From assembly GCA_023374045.1 (NCBI GenBank), contig CM041783.1, forward strand, positions 97,251,298 to 97,315,297: a DNA stretch of 64,000 bases. The letters are read 5' to 3'. Position 1 is the first letter of the stretch. Each line of letters starts with the position of its first letter. Positions 10,901 through 23,229 of the stretch are shown piece after piece. This DNA is from Limonium bicolor. Its lineage: Eukaryota; Streptophyta; Magnoliopsida; Caryophyllales; Plumbaginaceae. Both the position numbers and the translations under genes were made by a program. Under the pieces are notes generated by a model. The model had not been told where the DNA came from, ran no database searches, and saw only the letters and a list, made by a program, of their open reading frames with translations.

Positions 10901-13306
10901 AAATAAAAATATCATATTATATGATATTAGTTTATGGTATAACATTAAATAAATTATGTGGTCAAAATGAAAATAAAATAAAATAAAGGGCTGCACCAAA
11001 TTATTAAGGTTGGAAAAATGAATTTTAGATTATGGTCTACAATGTTATAACAATTATATGGTTTTAAGGTGGTTTAGATGGGATTAACATAAGTAAGGAT
11101 ATTCACATTAAATAATGTGACAAACTATAAATAAATGAGATTTATAAACTAAGGTATTTATTGATTAAACCTTAGGAGTTGTAATTATACAACATAAATT
11201 GTTACATAATATTAGGATAATAATCTAATATAAGTTGTATAATATAATACAACTAATGGAAATAATCATCTAATATATGATGATAAAAATGTAACATATA
11301 ATATAAGAGTTTTACAACTCATGGAACTTACGTATATGGTAAATATATACAAATGCGAGGATAATGTATATAAGGATGGATACATATTATGGTTGGAAAC
11401 CATATAATATAATGGTGGTGATTATTACATGGAAATAGTTTATAAACTATATGTTATAAGTTTTAGAAGGCAAATGTAGTTTAATAAAGATAATGGATTA
11501 ATTAATACAATATAATAAGTTATGCATGCATTCATGCAACTATAGGTTATATACATAAATTCAATGATGGATAAGATTAAAGAAATACAATGAATTAAAC
11601 TTAACAGTCGAATTATTACGACCTACGAGTTTTAGTAACGAGCCGATTGTTTTAGAGAAACCCGTAACAATTAACTGTAGAAATCCGGGGATGAACTGTC
11701 GGGGTTACTTGTTATTCGGAAATACCGGATGTAGTTAGTCATGGAGACTGACTTATAGTTTTATTACCGTTTAGATCATACTCTAGACGAAGGCGCTTGA
11801 CGGGCTAGTGGTCTACACTGCGCATCCTAGGTCTTGGTGAACGGTATGTAAAGGGGTTTGATCCGGGTTGTCCTAAGGAATTCCTTGGGCTCGGATTTGG
11901 TTGATATAAATTGTGTGTTATGTGTGTGGATACGTGTATGTGATGATGTGTGTTACTGCATTAAATATATATGCACGAGCGTCCTACGGGACTAACACTA
12001 CGTCGACTATAGATCGACTTATATAAACATACATATACGTTATTGTGATGACATGACGGTTACTTGATATAATACCCATAGTATTAATATTGAGTATATG
12101 GTAACCTAAGTAAAACACTTAGGAACGAGTCACGACATTGTCGGTCTCTAGAGCATGGATCTCGAACATGAATATAACCTAGATTACTTCTAGGTATGCG
12201 TGAGACCCATTGGGCAGCTAATTAATAAATTGTATTCTCCATAAGACTAAGAGCATATCTTAAACATTATGAGAGAGAGATGGTATGAGTTGAGATGAGG
12301 AATCCCGATAGTTTACGAACTACTTGGTTGCGCATTTGTGATCACTGAGGGGTTCCCGATCGGGTTCCGCTCCAGGTTTATACCCAACGAGCCCTATTTG
12401 GATCGTGGGTCAGGTGGCTACGGCCTTTATATGGACGCCTTACGAGGCAAAGGGAATAGTCAGGGGCCTCCGGACCTCTGGTGAAATGAGCATCTTTGTG
12501 TGTACGGGAGGACTACTGTCCATGGTGAGGATATCGGGTTGTCTCAACATGACGCTCAACTGGTATTTAATTAACATGGTTTGGATGGATGGGGCCTTGA
12601 AGGCCAAATTAAATTTACTAAGGATGGTGTTCGCCACGGCGTTTATTCAGTATTATTATTCGATATGTTCGATATACAATTGTGGTTTGTGATATTAAAT
12701 GAATGTTTGGATTGGATGGATGGTTAAGTGTTTATGAATGTTTGGATGGATGATTATGTATATTATGCATGTTTATTACAGTGTCATTTATAACTGTAAA
12801 AATGGAAAAGCATGAAACCAATCTAATAATAAGATGGTTAAAATGACTAAGTGACCATTAGGGTCCAGGCCCGGCATACTCAGCGTTTATCGCTAAGACT
12901 ACACTCATTGTGCAGGTTGTTGATTATCGCCGAAGCCGAAGTGCGGGAACAGGGTAGTTAGAGTTTATTTTGATTACCGCACATGGAGTTTAATTGTATA
13001 ACGATGTCAGACTGGGAGTTGTATTATGGTACGGTTATGTATATTCGGGATTGGGTAGATGCTCACTTGTCAACGTTTATTGGTTATGGACTTAGTATGA
13101 TGTATAGGAGTTATCTCATTATCACAGCGGTTAGCAGTTTGTTTATGTTGGTTGTTGGATATAGTTGGCTTCGTTACTCGCATGGGCGAGTAATGGCCGG
13201 TGACACCCGAGTGAGTATCGTTGTTATTATTTATTCTTCCGCTGTAAGACGTTTTATTTATTGCTACGAGAGAGATTATTACGTGTTTAAGGAGAGGGGT
13301 GTTACA
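7940..13306 (+). mobile_element. 3' LTR, 5.4 kb, Ty3/gypsy
   Basis: Begins TGAAATACCCCAAAC right after the polypurine tract and ends GAGAGGGGTGTTACA. The ends form an imperfect inverted repeat (TGAAATACCCC versus TGTAACACCCC). It is AT-rich with many GGTTATA/TATATG stretches at 9500-11600 and carries CAGCGTTTATCGCT near 12880, comparable to CAGCGTAAGCTG in the LTR at 1-3597. The small open frames at 12405-12692 and 12983-13336 have no recognisable domain and are taken as chance. Intact 5' partner and target-site duplication are not identifiable. Confidence 0.75.
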
Positions 13307-14644
13307 ATGACCACATTTAACTATTTCGTAAACTAAGACTTATACCACTTTATGACATAGAATAATCAAACTCATTCTTCCACTTGGCAGCCCCTTACGG
13401 CAGCCTTAAATGCTTTCCCTTATCAGTAGAAACCCACCTAAATATCTAAGCTGCCTAATGAGTCATCATGCACTATTTCCTTTTTATAACATTATCACCT
13501 TAAGAAGCCAAGTTTGACACTCTTCTTCACTTCCTTCATTCCAGCCGTCTTCTTCATCAGCTCAAACCCTCTCTTTTTTCTCCTTTCAAACCAAGAAGAG
13601 CAGCCAACTTCAATGGAGAACATCTCTTAATCTATGTAAGCTCCTAAGTCACATATAAGTTCATTCCCTTCCACTCTTGTTCTTCTTGTCAATGAGCTGA
13701 TCAAATCCCATTTCCTTCCTCCATCACAGCGTGAGTTGATGCTCAAAGTTGGAGGGATTTCACGGCTGGAAAACAAAGAAGAGGAAGAAACCAAATCTAA
13801 GTTATTTTCTAAGGTATACCATGCATTAAGCTAGCCAACCTTCTACTCTTAATTTCTGAATTTCTTCCTTGAATTCTGCAGCTTATTCTCTTCTTCTTAG
13901 CGTGTGTTTCCTGTGGAGATATCAACCTCCTCATGTGCTGCTTCAAAGGGTGCTAAGATGCTACTTTAAAGTCATTTTTGGAAAGGTAAAATACTATCCA
14001 TTGTTACCTTGTCTTACCGGTTGATGTGTTGTGCCAAATGAGGTTTTTAAACACTCCTCTTGTGTTGTATAATCAGGCGGTAACAGCCCTTACAAAGCCT
14101 ACAACATTAAGGTGAATATCATGCCTTTTACTAAGCTTAAACTAACTTTAATGACCCTTATATTATATAGCTGATATACGTTCTTTTCCATGCATGAACT
14201 GCTGGCGCATGGGTGTATCAACCTTGGGAAAATTCTGCAAAAAAATTGAAGAAGCCAAGTCCAAGTATAACCTAGTAAAGTAAGCAAAAACCAACCTCTA
14301 AATGCAGTGTTAACTAAGATTAAGTGTTAGTTTATGTTCAAAACTAACTTAAGCATTTTCTTTAACATAACCGTGAGCTGTTGGAAGGCCTTGGCTGGGT
14401 TGTTTGCTTGAAAACAAAGTGAGTACACTAAACCTAGTATATTATAAAGTTTGTATGTTATTAAGTTACATAACATTAAAGCCGAAAACAAATGGGCACT
14501 AAGATGACATAACTATACATTATAATGTTTTATGACATTTTTAGTTAGTAATGTGAGGATTAAATGACATATAATGTCATAGGAATTAATTAAATAATTT
14601 TAGAGAACCTTAGGAAAAAACTATAACATAAGCCGTAAGATATA
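13307..14644 (+). mobile_element. Partial LTR of the same family as 7940-13306
   Basis: From about 13360 it follows the order and wording of 8500-9500: CTAATGAGTCATCATGCACTA versus CTAATGAATCACCATTTACTA, TTCCAGCCGTC versus TTCCCAGCCGAC, then several AAGGTAAA-like blocks. It lacks the first 600 or so bases and is cut off at 14644 by the minus-strand LTR. No gene was seen. Confidence 0.6.
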
Positions 14645-17600
14645 TGTAACACCCGTACCGCTAATACCGTCATTATCGCCCAATCTCCTCATACATTCGT
14701 ACTCACGCAGTGGATACATACTTACTCAACGGTGGATGATACAATGCCGTTAGCCACCCACGTGACTAACAAGGCTACTACATACAACATCGGTCTGATG
14801 GACCGGAATATCCGAGTACTACACGAATACAATACATACTCCCATTACTTACTGAGTACTACAATACTCCATTCGATACAATACTCCATTCAATACAATA
14901 CTCCATAATTCAATACAAGATAATACACTACACATACCGAGTTTACTAAGTTCCAAATACAAATACGATACCTCTCCAATTCCATGCATACTCATTAAGA
15001 GTCTAACCACTACCCATTCCTCACAACTACTTACTTTCTAAGTACAAGGGGTGTGCCACTTCGTACACTTCTACATTCTACTTCTACCTATCTAAGTGTA
15101 GCCTCCGGTCTTTCACCTTGACCACATCCGCTTCGGGTGCCTGCATACTAAAAACGTTCCCCCTAGGGGGTCAGCTTTCGCTGCATATGATAACCGCATA
15201 CCCCACGTGCTAGCGAGGGTACGCCGACCATTTGGTCGAATACATGCAATTCATTTTACAATACATGCATATATACATACATACATACATGCTTTCATTC
15301 GCGATACTACAATACTACACAAGGTATACATACGTACACACAATACAATACATGCTTGGGAGACAATACAAGTCAACCAACACTTACTTACCATCTTGCA
15401 GAATACACATACACAATACATACACGTTACATACTCAATACGCAATACGGAGATACCCTTCTCCAATTCACACATAAGACTCGTTAGCTTCTTTACACAC
15501 CCGGGTTAATCGGATGTTCAATACTCATTTACTCAAGGCCAATGACTTACAGTAGTCAAGACCGATACACATACAACACTTACTTCTTACTTACTTTACT
15601 CAAGTCAAGTCGGTATGACCTCCGGGCAGGGATTACTACATCCCACCACCGGGCTTTAGGGTGGCCCACTAATCCAGGATGCTACCCATTCAAGGGATTT
15701 GGTCCATGGAAAAGATTACAGCCAGGATTCGGATCCAACCTCTTGTGTTTCCTTATCCTCACGCGTGGCCGAAACTATATCGGACTTCTACTCATTCCAT
15801 TTTACTCAATACTCAAGTTAGGAGTTAGGTAGTTAGGAATTAGCAGAAGTCATTACACCCATACCAAGGGTTAATACTCTACACATGTACACATCCACAT
15901 ATACATACACTTCATTCTCATCCATATATTTCATGAATTATACAAACTAAATGTTCAAGAGAATACAACAAGAACAATATAGTCCAAACACAATTAAGTG
16001 CAATAAGAGTCTGATTCATCCATTTATCTTATTTGAGTGATCATATAAGCACACAAATCGGGGTAACCAGGTTAGGATACAGAGCATGAGGAAATCATAC
16101 CTTTCACCGTTGATTTACTTATTAGGTGTTCCCTTGCTCCTTAGTCCATACTTGTTCCTCGAATCTTATTCTAGAACCTCCGGCTACATGCTAAATGGTT
16201 CCATTAATACTAAGCATTACACTACATTCATAGCTACCACTCTCGTACTTACCCCGTTATCCCATTACTTTGGTTTAACTTAACGTTCTTATACTTTCAA
16301 CTTCCTTAATTAATCCTCATACTTGTTTCCCATTTATATACTTACTTCCTTACCATTGCTACTTCATTAATGGTGTATTACTACATACATATGCATATAT
16401 GTGTTTTGGCATACATATATATACATACATATGATTACTATGACCATATGATAAAACACAGATTTTTTTGTAAGTTTGGGTCGACCGACCCACCGACCGA
16501 CCCAACCCCCTGGGTCGGTCCATTCCAGTATGTTATCTGTTCTCTGAAATTCTCCCGACCGACCCAGAACTGTTCCGACCAACCCATAAACTTCTGGGTC
16601 GGTCCATCCCAGTAAGTTTCAGTCCCGTCATCTAAGCTCCGACCGACCCACCGACCGACCCAACCTTTGGGTCGGTCAAAGTCAGAAACTTCAACAACCG
16701 AGAATTTTGGCCCGACCGACCCACGACCGACTCACGGCTCCTGGGTCGGTCCGTTCCAGAATGTTTATTCTTCGCTGATTATGCCCCGAACGACCCACCG
16801 ACCAATCCAGCCTCTTGGTCGGTCGGTAGCAGAAAGTTGCTACAGACCTTGTTTTCAATTCTTTTTCTTTCCCATTTCTTCCCCAATCTTCCTACATGTA
16901 ATCCCACAAGTTTTAGCACCTTTTAGGCCTCCTACAATACCTTAATTCATCCACCATATCCATTAGTAAATTCATTTCCCATTCTCATAGGGATTTACAC
17001 AATTTCCTCTCTTTCCATTCCTGCACACATAGTAGTTTTTGTTCCTCCTATGCTACAGATTTTTGAACCAACTTCTACCATTCAATACTCCTACCACCAA
17101 TACCCTCACTAGTATCCTGATCACATTATTTTCCATTCAATCCTCCCCCTTTATCTAACTCCTCTCCAATCTGTTACAAAGTGGTTCGCTACACACTTCA
17201 AGCTCTCCAAAACACCTAGTTCCTCCTAGTTTCTCCAATGCATTTTTAATACTTCAAGCTACAGATTTTTACATCCTTTATCCTCATGTCACAACTACCA
17301 TTCCATGGTTACTATGTATCTCTACTATCACCAATACACACCTTGGTTCTCCTCTTCACCAAGTCCTTCTTAATACACAACTCCTACTAAAATTTTGCCA
17401 TAGTTCACCCGCTTTCCTTACTTATCCACACATGTCCTTTCTCATCAAATCCATCCCTATTCTTGCCAAGCCACAAGGGCTCTACCAGCACACATACACA
17501 ATCTCAATACGCCAATATTTCCTCAATTACAATACCAATACATCATTACTTCCTCGAATAGCAATACTAATACACATACACCATTCATTTGGCTCTAAGG

Positions 17601-19065
17601 CCTACAAATCCACATATTTGCTCACAAATACTCAAACATCCACAACTACAATACTAGTACAATATTTGGGTTCTTTAAATTGGTTTACCCATCCCCATTA
17701 CTCTAATGCAATAAAATTTAACATTAGGAAGGAGCTCTTACCTTGAACTTATATTTCCTTCTTTCTTTCCAACTCTCCTTCTTCTTTCTTTCTTGCCAAA
17801 AATCGGCTATGTGGGGAATGGAGTTGCCAAACTCCATTCCCATCACCCAATGAACACAAAAACAATTGCAATTAACATACTAACCCTCATAATAATGCTA
17901 GTTCATTGAAATGTTTAAGCAAGATTTCTAGGGTTTACCTTTGGAGGGTTTTAGGAGGGGTTTCAGCCCTTGGTTCAAGAAGGAGAATCTACCACCATTG
18001 CAAGGTGAATTTGATGCTCAAAAGAGAGAGAAAACAAGGCATTACAATGGGCAAAATCAGTTACCATGGAAAATGAAGGAAATGTGAGGTTTTCATATAG
18101 ATTTTTACCTCAATGGAGAGAGGAGACTCGAAGCTACCCATTGATGCTATTTTCTCTTTGAATGGGAAAAAGCCATGTAGATGAACTTCCTCATTTTTGG
18201 ATTTTGAAAGGAGGGAAGTGTAGAGGATGATGAGAGGATTACAAATATGTAATTATTTTTACATTTGGAGCTCAAATGAAGGTAGAGCATGGGAGAGAAG
18301 TGAGAGTTACCATTGTTGTGGTTGGGGAAGCTCAAAATCGCCCAATCCAGAAGAGAGAGGAGGGAGAAATCGGATGGGTGAGGAAGGAGGGAGGTGAGAG
18401 AGTAGAGAAATGAGTGGGTGAGGGGAGAGAGAAGGGATAAAATAACTTTTACTTTATTACTTTTTGCTCTTACTCTCTTATTTAATTAGCTAGTTACATG
18501 TGTGTGTGAAGGAGTTATTTGACTGTTAAAAACTGGCCCCCTACAGTCATACTAGTTGGAGTGTTTTTCGTCTTTTACAGAAAACGCTCGTTACTTTACC
18601 CGGTTTTGGTACTATTCACTAATCGGCCCTGTTTTCCGGAATTTTCTCGTTTAAATATTCTTATTGGTTATTAAGCTTCCATAAATGCTAAATAATTGTT
18701 ATTTAATGATTTATAATTTTTATGGGTCTGTTTGACCACTTAAAGTCACGTTTTCGGGTTTCCTCGAAAAACATGCGCTAAAGCCCTATTAGCGTTTTAA
18801 TGCATTATTTGGATTCGTTTTCTTTGGGAGTTGTTCCCATATATTATTTAGGTCTTATTAAACCTTTAGAATCCATATAATACGCTAACCGAGGTCTCAT
18901 ACCTCCTATGGTTATTTAACGCTTATTTAGCGTTTTCCGCTTTTTAAGCGTTTATTTATTTCTTTTGGATTTATTTTTCCTTACCAATATTACTCAAGCA
19001 TTATTAGGCTCTTAAATACGGATTAGAATTATCTTAATCACTATATTTAAGTTTGGGGTATTTCA
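14645..19065 (-). mobile_element. 3' LTR, 4.4 kb, minus strand (same family as 1-3597)
   Basis: On the plus strand it opens TGTAACACCCG and closes GGGGTATTTCA, so read on the minus strand it runs TGAAATACCCC to GGGTGTTACA. The sequence just beyond 19065 is the reverse complement of AAGATCTTAAGGGGGGTAGAT, a polypurine tract, so this is the 3' LTR of a minus-strand element whose body lies to the right. The palindrome CCCCCTAGGGGG recurs at 15159-15170. The five bases before it are ATATA; the partner duplication was not found. Confidence 0.8.
16480..16835 (-). repeat. Five-copy ~73-bp tandem array of GC-rich hairpins in the LTR
   Basis: GGGTCGGTC or a close variant occurs at 16512, 16596, 16669, 16743 and 16816 (spacings 84, 73, 74, 73), each paired with CGACCGACCCA copies upstream to form a hairpin. 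It has the place and period of the array at 1349-1527 in the sister LTR, but a different stem sequence. Confidence 0.8.
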
Positions 19066-20238
19066 ATCTACCCCCCTTAAGATCTTTGTCCTCAAAGTTG
19101 CTCAAGGTTATAGGATTACAATACTTGCTCATTCTTACTTGTCTATGCCAAAGGTCGTACATTCTTCCTCCTTACAATTTTGAATTCATTACTCCAGGTT
19201 TCTACATTCCATACAATACAAATATACCATACTTACTTCCATCCGCATCACATCCCACCATCTGGTTCCGCATTACAAGATTTATACATACATACGGTGC
19301 AAAGCTATCCCCAAAGCAATGCAATACCCATTACAATCCCGCAGGCACTCAGGTCATTTAGACACAAGACTCCTCTATGTCCCACTGCCCTTGGAATAAT
19401 ACAAAATGATACACTACTACCTTCTCCGTATATGCTTCTAACAAATCCTTCGTCACCAAGCTATGAAAATTCTTTCGCAACTACTACTTAGGAATTTTTC
19501 TAGAGCACACAACTCCAAATTCCAATTTATATTAATTGCTTCAATCCTATGTGTGATTCTTGTGACCACTTGAGGGGAGCTTCAAGGATCCTTCGACCCT
19601 GATGTGATCAGCATCAGTGTTGAACTATCTTTCCACCCCAATTTGTGTTCGGTTTCCCTTGATCTGATCAGGATCAAGCTCGACCTCCCACATCAGTTTC
19701 AAACAACAGATAATTCAATCATTTTCATTTTCTACCTTTTTACTCTTCCTAGTCATAATTACAATTTCATACAACTCCAAAGGATGGAATTCAGTCCATC
19801 AATCATTCTCAATCTACTTCCCAAATACTTTCCTCGGAATTCGATGCCTAAGTGCTCACTTCATCAATCTTCTCTACTTCTTCCATTACCCTCTATTATC
19901 TCTACTATTCTGACTAGGGAATACAGTACTTATGAAATTCAGCTGTCCTCAATTTACTTCCAATAACATACTTACGAATACACCACTCGTGGGTTACATT
20001 CCTCTACTACTCATGGTCAATCCGTACTACTTCCTTAAGGATACAATACTTGTGGAGCTCCGTCCACTACTCATTCTCAATTGTCCCAAAACAATTGCCT
20101 AGGGAACTCAATTTCCTCTAGGTTCTACATCGGTTTTATAACGACTCATGCATCGTAATGCCATGTCTAACTTCAAATAGACACACACTACTAGGATTAT
20201 CATTTCCCAAAGAGTTACTCTACTCCTTTTTACTAATA
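19066..20238 (-). other. Decayed internal region of the minus-strand element, with polypurine tract
   Basis: Begins with the reverse complement of GAGGACAAAGATCTTAAGG and GGGGTAGAT, a well-preserved Tekay-type polypurine tract (19066-19098). The rest has no readable pol domain. A local inverted repeat, TTGATCTGATCAGGATCAA, lies at about 19660. The region is interrupted at 20243 by the solo LTR and resumes at 33827. Confidence 0.6.
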
Positions 20239-20250
20239 CTTTTTGAAATA

Positions 20251-20280
20251 CCCCTAAATTAATTTAAATTAATTTAGGGG
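20251..20280. repeat. Perfect 30-bp palindrome at the LTR start
   Basis: CCCCTAAATTAATTT followed directly by its exact reverse complement, with no spacer. The outer bases GAAAT and ATTTC continue the pairing after a single unpaired A at 20250. The same palindrome is intact in the other solo LTR at 45436-45465. Confidence 0.95.
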
Positions 20281-20316
20281 ATTTCTTTTATTAAACCTTT
20301 AATAATACTATTAAGT

Positions 20317-20442
20317 ATTAAATTATTATATGGAATTATGAATATTAAATTATTATATGGAATTATGAATATTAAATTATTATATGGAATTATGAATATA
20401 AATTATTATATGGAATTATGAATAGTAAATTATTATATGGGG
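20317..20442 (+). repeat. 27-bp tandem repeat, about five copies
   Basis: The unit ATTAAATTATTATATGGAAT plus TATGAAT repeats about five times; the sister solo LTR has about two copies near 45495-45552. Confidence 0.85.
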
Positions 20443-22740
20443 TTGTGAAATTTATTTAGGGGTTTTCTTCTATTTAACCCTAATTATTATACATTATTAT
20501 ATGGTATTATGAATTTAATAATAAGATTTATAAGTCAATAAATCTTGGGAAAATTATTAAACACTCCATATATATTATAAAGATTTTGGGAAGTGTTGGA
20601 ACATTGTTCTGAAATATGAAAGTCAATATAAAATTCTAGAAACCTTAAAGCTTATTAAACCTATACCAATAAATAGGTTATGGAAAACCATGAAGATCGA
20701 TAAAAAGAACGTCAAAAACGGATCATCCTAGCCAAAGTTATGATAGATTGAAGTTTAGAGCCAAAATTTTAAGAGATGCCACGTGTCAGTCAATCACAGG
20801 CCGCCCAACACTTAGTCGAATTTCTCCTTGTTTTTCGCCAACAGAAATCAGTTTGTTGCCCTATCTTGCGACCTCCATAACTTTCCCCTCGTTTGGAATT
20901 TTTGAGTGCCGTCTTTTGCATTCTCTTCTCCTTAATCTCCTCTTTCCAAACATAACTCATACATCTTCTAACTCATCCTACATCGACGGGAATATTGATC
21001 CAAAGTTGCCACCTTGCGAATTCGTAACCCAGAATTCTGGTTTTCTCTGAAATCAGGTAAACTTCGTCTTGCCATAACTTCTTCGTTTCTCGGCCAAATT
21101 TCGTGTTCTTTAGCTCGTTTTGAAGAGCTCTAATCCCTCTACAACTTTCATGTTTACGACCAAGGCTAATTCTCAATCATATGGAAGATATAGGCGTCTA
21201 AAGTTCCGACCTTGATCTGGTCGCGTTTTGCCCAGATTTTTCCAGAAACGATATGGTAAACTCAGATATTTCGGATCCATAACTTTCTCCCTAGTTCTTC
21301 GTTTTCAATGATTCTTTCACCAATGTTTAGAGTTACATGTATACTTTAACATGTGGTAGGTTTTGTGGATTGAACCCTTCTCAATTAGTGCGAGTTGGTC
21401 CGTGAAGTAGGCAACTCGAACTGCATATAAAATACCAATTTTCCAGCAAAACGAATTCGTTTCTCCTCGCTGGCGCAATTCCGGTGAGTTTTTGATCAAT
21501 TCCTCCGACAATGTCATTCGTTTTTATTCCCGTTCATACCCCTCTATCAATTTCATCTATTATGCATTAGATTGAGAGAAATTGTTAGAATTGAATTCGG
21601 AAACCGTTTAGAACCCTAACATTCGAACTGAACTCGAATTCCATCGTATAGTGCATTATAATTGGGGAAATTGGTATCATTAGAACCGTAATTGAATTTC
21701 GAAACCATATAAACAAGAATCACTCAATTTGGTTCTGTAGATTGGGAGATATCGTCGATTTAGTACTCGACTTCGATTTTGAATTCGATGAAGAACTGGG
21801 GCTTCAGCATCCGTCCGATCTGGACTTAAGGAAATGGACGGCCAAGATTAGATCTGGTGGTTATAAGTTGTTTAAGTTCTATAAAAAAACCAGTAAATAG
21901 TCTTAACTTGTTGGGTTAATTTAAATATCTTCCCGAAGGTATTTTGACTTGAAATTTTAACCATAGATTCCTTATTTTATGTAGTTTATTTTGATGTAAA
22001 TTATTATGGTTTTGGAGTTTTTAAACGTAAGTTATGATTTTTACAAGTTACGGGTTTTCTGGAATTATTTGGCTAAATTAAAAAGATATTTTTATGAAAT
22101 AAAAATTTTATAATATGTCTAAAATGTTATAGTTACTGTATATTAAATTTGGGAATTTTTGGGCAATGGTAAAGGGTTTTAAAAATTGTGTTTATGAGTT
22201 TTTCATAAGAATAACCTATAATATAAAGTTTTTAGTGTAATCAAAAATTAAAGTAAGGGTTGTTAATTAACTTTTAAGCTGGGAAAAATAAAGGGAACTA
22301 AATTAACATTTTATAACAGTAAGTTTATAAATGTTTTTGTATTAGTTTTTAAGAGAAATGAAATTATTTACATATATGTATATTTACTTACTTAAGTAGG
22401 AACTTATATAAATTAAGGAATTTAATTATCCTGCATTTTATTTACTATATTATATGGGAGTTAACATTTTAAATAAACTAAGGAACAAATATATATTTAT
22501 ATTATTTTTACGCATTTATAAAAGGGAATGAAGAAGTAACTTATAGTGAATCAAGGAATTTAACTAAACTACATTTTATTTATTATATAATATGGAAGCT
22601 AATATGTTTAACTAAAACTAAAGGAAATACTTTATTTTATAAACCATAAATCAGTTGTGGATATGTCTAAAAGATATTAAATATAATTAAATACAATAGA
22701 ATTTCTTGAAGAAATGTTCTGGATAAATCTTAATATATGT

Positions 22741-22838
22741 AGATATATATATATATATATAAGTACAATAAAAATAGATAAAGGAAATAACATTCCTGGT
22801 GAGAAATATAATAGGAAGGATATATATATATATATACG
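22741..22838 (+). repeat. TA microsatellites in solo LTR 1
   Basis: Two runs of TA dinucleotides (22742-22761 and 22820-22837) in a very AT-rich part of the LTR. Nothing else is visible in 20443-23229. Confidence 0.8.
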
Positions 22839-23229
22839 ATTAATATAAAAGGAATAAATGAGTTAAACTAAACCTCTACATAATACTAATAATAGAGTAC
22901 TATATGAGGTGGTATTATTTTATGGTTATGAACTGAGTTTTTAGTTACCTTTGAATTTCTAGGATTTATATTAACAGTATTAAAATACATGTATATATTT
23001 AGTCAGTGACCACAATGTAAACCTGTAATTAGGTTAAGAAATTAATAAGTTGAAGTTTAGGAATATTTGTAATTAGTTTACATAAAGTGTTACACAAATA
23101 GATCTTATTATATAATTAATAATAAAATGAATGAAATACTTTTACATTTAAATGTTCTTATTATATAAACAATAATAAAATAAATGAGTTACTTTTACAT
23201 CTAAATGTGAAGAGGATAAATAAGTCTAG

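Noticed and set aside
12405..13336. Two open frames of about 95 and 117 codons as genes in the LTR
   Set aside because: No recognisable domain, biased to Tyr/Ile/Val by base composition, and located inside an LTR; no counterpart in related LTRs.
15207..15509. 100-codon open frame in the minus-strand LTR
   Set aside because: Built of CATACATA-type simple repeats and open in three frames at once.
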